A DNA stretch of 64,000 nt from Neoarius graeffei (Eukaryota > Chordata > Actinopteri > Siluriformes > Ariidae): the NCBI RefSeq assembly GCF_027579695.1, contig NC_083587.1, positions 8,664,501-8,728,500 of the forward strand, written 5' to 3'. The notes beneath the pieces are model-generated. The model ran no database searches. It worked only from the letters and a program-made list of their open reading frames with translations, and was not told the origin of the DNA. Both the position numbers and the translations under genes were made by a program. This document shows, piece by piece, positions 60,576-64,000 of this stretch. The stretch's first letter is position 1; each line of letters starts with the position of its first letter.

Positions 60576-61028
60576 TGGGATGCAAACAGTGCGCCTTTTG
60601 ACGGATGCTGCCTTTTTCATGGCTGAATCGCGCAGATCCGATTTTTTTTTTTTTTAGGGGGGGCGTTGGAGTGTCTGATTATAATTTCAAAGTAAATTCT
60701 GTATTAAAATTACTAAATAAGCAAATCCGTTACAGTCCATGAAACAGGAAGTATAAGGATGAGAAAAAAACAGTTTAAATCGGAAAGCTGCGCACATGTG
60801 CGCAGCTCGCGCAAATGTGCGCAGCTTTGATTTAAACTGTTTTTTTTCTCATCCTTATACTTCCTGTTTCATGGACTGTAACGGATTTGCTTATTTAGTA
60901 ATTTTAATACAGAATTTACTTTGAAATTATAATCAGACACTCCAACGCCCCCCCCCCCCCCAAAAAAAAAAATTGGATTTGCTGTGAAAAAGGCGGCATC
61001 CGCCAAAAGGCGCGCTGTTTGCATCCCA
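60576..61028. mobile_element. Fold-back element in the THAP intron
   Basis: A 453-bp inverted repeat from TGGGATGCAAACAGTGCGCC to GGCGCGCTGTTTGCATCCCA. The arms meet near 60,790-60,830 around repeated GTGCGCAGCT. G- and C-runs lie at mirrored positions. There is no coding capacity and no clear target duplication. Confidence 0.8.
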
Positions 61029-61174
61029 ATGCATAACATTCAACAGTCTATTTAATGCTAGAATATATAAAGTTGTATATATCAGACAGCCTTTAAAGTT
61101 TGATGAAGTCAGTTTCAGGCTTTGGTAGCCCTGCACAGTCACTTGAAAATGCATCTTTGTCCACTTCGTAGGGG

Positions 61175-61366
61175 TCAATTCTCCCAATCAAGGCCAGTTT
61201 GGCTGCATACCGTTGTCGTGAGATGTCGTCTAATGTATCTATATACTTCTGTTTGCTTGATTTTGCCAACATTGATCTTTATTTTAGAAAACTGACTATA
61301 TAACTTCATAAATTCGTCCGAGATAACGTAGCCGGTTATGGCGATGGTCCATTTTGTTTGACCCAC
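61175..61366 (-). pseudogene. Right-end ORF of the THAP element
   Basis: A 63-codon minus-strand frame, GQTKWTIAITGYVISDEFMK and KIKINVGKIKQTEVYRYI. It starts about 55 bases inside the right end, like the convergent second gene of the composite element. I do not recognise a domain. The start of the frame lies within the arm of the terminal palindrome. Confidence 0.35.
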
Positions 61367-62625
61367 AAGACGGCGGCTGGAGGGCGTTCCCTGGAATGCC
61401 GTGACGTCAGTGAAAACTATCTATAGGATTTAAGATGTTGATGGATTGCCATTTCCATTTTTCCCTTTCGAGATAGGAGTTCATGCCATCTGAGGGTGCT
61501 TGAGAAGAACTTTACAGATCTGAGGCCTGCAATACAGCCAGTTTAGCAGTTGATGCAGCCAGTTCAGTCTCATCTCAGTTAATTCTATGATAAATTGGAC
61601 ATAAACATTATCCTTCACAATAAAAGGAAATATTTTAAAAATATCAGCATTTGCCCAGAAGACTTTAAGTTTATCAGTCATTCATTTATTTACTTATTTA
61701 TTAATGTGTTTGTTTATTTTACTGAGACATGCTCAAGTCCCAGGATGAGACAAAGAATGCAAAGGAAGCCAGTATTAAGTAGAAGGAACTTGGAATTTTG
61801 CATTCGTGATCTGCATCCAAGACCCTCCAATTTCCCTCTTCTGGTACATGGCTGAATAGGATTGCTCTTGGAAGGTGCATTTCCTGAACGTCAAGTCAAG
61901 TTTATTTGTATAGCACTTTTAACAATAAACATTGTCACAAAGCAGCTTTACAGAATTTGAACGACTTAAAATATGAGCTAATTTTATCTCTAATCTATCC
62001 CCAACGAGCACGCCTGTGGCAAAGATGGCAAGGAAAAACTCCCTCAGATGACATGACGAAGAAACCTCGAGAGGAACCAGACTCAAAAGGGAACCCACCC
62101 CCATCCGGGCAACAACAGACAACATGACTATAACATTAACAGTCCGAACATAAAGTCAGCTTTGCTGATGCTATAAACCCCCCCACCGACGGAGACCCGA
62201 GTGCAAAACTGTTCACAACAACCACAGTCCCAAAGTCAACAAGTCAACTGCAGTCCTAAAGTAAGCAAGTCAACTGCAGTCCCCAGCCACAAAAGCACCA
62301 CTGTAAGAGTCCAGAGCGTCCTCCAGGCGCGACCCCCAACTGTCCATATGGGGCCCACCCTCCACAGGAGTGATGCGATGAGACTCCAACCAGACACAGG
62401 GCACCAGGATGGATCAGGCAGGTCCGAGGAGCAGAAGAGATTCAGCATCTCGATCCCAGGACCGACATGTAACTCAGAGGGACAGATTTGGGGGGGGGGG
62501 AGGGAACTGAGAGAAAAACACAGGTTGTTGGGTATGCTCAATGTCACCTGAATAAGTAGGAACAGTATACATATTGCACTGAGTACAAGCAGCGACTTCG
62601 GCAACTAACTATGACAGCATAACTA
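61309..62625. repeat. Left arm of the terminal inverted duplication
   Basis: Complementary to 62,684-64,000; any position x on this arm pairs with 125,309 minus x. The arm contains the right end of the THAP element, BEL-like gag sequence and an L2-like 3' end with its GTCAAGTCAAG tail. The only difference I found is in a G/C homopolymer. Confidence 0.95.
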
Positions 62626-62683
62626 AAAGGGGAGAGCCAGAAGGTAATACAGGCATGACGGAGTCCCAGAACATAAAGCATGT
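61890..62683 (-). repeat. L2-like LINE 3' end
   Basis: It begins at about 61,890 with the tail GTCAAGTCAAGTTTATTTG (minus strand ends CAAATAAACTTGACTTGAC) and shares sequence with the window start. It is truncated at 62,683, where the spacer of the palindrome meets the right arm. The mirrored copy is at about 62,684-63,420. Confidence 0.65.
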
Positions 62684-64000
62684 TAGTTATGCTGTCATAG
62701 TTAGTTGCCGAAGTCGCTGCTTGTACTCAGTGCAATATGTATACTGTTCCTACTTATTCAGGTGACATTGAGCATACCCAACAACCTGTGTTTTTCTCTC
62801 AGTTCCCCCCCCCCCCCCCAAATCTGTCCCTCTGAGTTACATGTCGGTCCTGGGATCGAGATGCTGAATCTCTTCTGCTCCTCGGACCTGCCTGATCCAT
62901 CCTGGTGCCCTGTGTCTGGTTGGAGTCTCATCGCATCACTCCTGTGGAGGGTGGGCCCCATATGGACAGTTGGGGGTCGCGCCTGGAGGACGCTCTGGAC
63001 TCTTACAGTGGTGCTTTTGTGGCTGGGGACTGCAGTTGACTTGCTTACTTTAGGACTGCAGTTGACTTGTTGACTTTGGGACTGTGGTTGTTGTGAACAG
63101 TTTTGCACTCGGGTCTCCGTCGGTGGGGGGGTTTATAGCATCAGCAAAGCTGACTTTATGTTCGGACTGTTAATGTTATAGTCATGTTGTCTGTTGTTGC
63201 CCGGATGGGGGTGGGTTCCCTTTTGAGTCTGGTTCCTCTCGAGGTTTCTTCGTCATGTCATCTGAGGGAGTTTTTCCTTGCCATCTTTGCCACAGGCGTG
63301 CTCGTTGGGGATAGATTAGAGATAAAATTAGCTCATATTTTAAGTCGTTCAAATTCTGTAAAGCTGCTTTGTGACAATGTTTATTGTTAAAAGTGCTATA
63401 CAAATAAACTTGACTTGACGTTCAGGAAATGCACCTTCCAAGAGCAATCCTATTCAGCCATGTACCAGAAGAGGGAAATTGGAGGGTCTTGGATGCAGAT
63501 CACGAATGCAAAATTCCAAGTTCCTTCTACTTAATACTGGCTTCCTTTGCATTCTTTGTCTCATCCTGGGACTTGAGCATGTCTCAGTAAAATAAACAAA
63601 CACATTAATAAATAAGTAAATAAATGAATGACTGATAAACTTAAAGTCTTCTGGGCAAATGCTGATATTTTTAAAATATTTCCTTTTATTGTGAAGGATA
63701 ATGTTTATGTCCAATTTATCATAGAATTAACTGAGATGAGACTGAACTGGCTGCATCAACTGCTAAACTGGCTGTATTGCAGGCCTCAGATCTGTAAAGT
63801 TCTTCTCAAGCACCCTCAGATGGCATGAACTCCTATCTCGAAAGGGAAAAATGGAAATGGCAATCCATCAACATCTTAAATCCTATAGATAGTTTTCACT
63901 GACGTCACGGCATTCCAGGGAACGCCCTCCAGCCGCCGTCTTGTGGGTCAAACAAAATGGACCATCGCCATAACCGGCTACGTTATCTCGGACGAATTTA
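62684..64000. repeat. Right arm of the terminal inverted duplication
   Basis: Mirror copy of 61,309-62,625. It continues past the window end, where the inverted copy of the THAP element would follow. A 58-bp spacer (62,626-62,683) separates the arms. Confidence 0.95.

Larger units (their letters stand above)
60000..61420 (+). mobile_element. THAP-bearing element with ATAGTTTTCAC termini
   Basis: Left end ATAGTTTTCACATGACGTCAC, right end GTGACGTCAGTGAAAACTAT; CTATAG lies directly on both sides. Just inside, GCCATCTTGTGGGTCAA and its complement are present. A THAP exon follows at the left. The minus strand near the right end reads MGQTKWTIAITGYVISDEF. The two-gene convergent layout and GACGTCAC core match the composite element at 8,728-18,424. 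It holds a fold-back element and has no transposase core. The right end lies within the terminal palindrome. Confidence 0.7.

Noticed and set aside
62236..63073. Hydrophobic 122-codon ORF (MPKSLLVLSAICILFLL...) on both arms of the palindrome
   Set aside because: It lies in the L2-like 3' UTR sequence, reads out of a G/C homopolymer, and has no homology that I recognise. It is duplicated only because of the palindrome.

Overview
The window looks like repeat-saturated nuclear DNA of a teleost fish. Evidence: L2-like and CR1/Rex1-like LINEs, several Tc1 (DD34E) families, a Tf1/sushi-type chromovirus, BEL/Pao and Harbinger elements, a tRNA-derived SINE with a GAGATGAGAT tail, and a PRDM9-type SET plus zinc-finger gene. 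The SINE and Tc1 families recall catfishes, but that is a memory-based inference I could not test.

The only host-like protein gene I can support is on the + strand at about 28.6-38.2 kb. Two short exons encode the end of a PRDM9-like PR/SET domain. A large exon 5 kb downstream encodes a proximal zinc-finger-like motif and a tandem C2H2 array of near-identical 84-bp units. Fifteen fingers are open. Three more carry the same Gln-to-amber change, a 2.2-kb palindromic transposon follows, and one and a half fingers lie beyond it. The upstream KRAB, SSXRD and early SET parts were not found. Three tRNA-derived sequences (Phe-like and two Gln-like) lie at 47.8-48.9 kb.

Layout: 0-8 kb, two nested minus-strand L2-like LINEs carrying three DNA elements. 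8-18.5 kb, a plus-strand LINE split by one ~9.7-kb composite insertion (THAP gene at one end, a SWIM/YqaJ-type gene at the other, with a LINE, a related element, an intact Tc1 and a hAT inside). 18.6-24.3 kb, a LINE tail between 148-bp direct repeats, anonymous DNA, and a rearranged Tc1. 24.3-34 kb, a Tc1 hit by nested elements, then PRDM9 exons and an intron full of transposons. 34-38.2 kb, the zinc-finger exon. 39-41 kb, a decayed L2. 42-47.4 kb, BEL gag, then Harbinger split by a full-length LINE. 47.8-60 kb, tRNA relics and a BEL/Pao element (minus strand) broken by a complete self-priming Ty3/Gypsy provirus, a MITE, a THAP/SWIM-family element and a Tc1. 60-64 kb, a THAP element and a near-perfect inverted duplication running off the window end.

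Many insertions have exact target duplications, so the order of events can be read directly. The most interesting items are the PRDM9 array with its amplified stop codon, the recurring THAP + SWIM/YqaJ element family, the self-priming provirus, and the large terminal palindrome, which may be biological or an assembly artefact.
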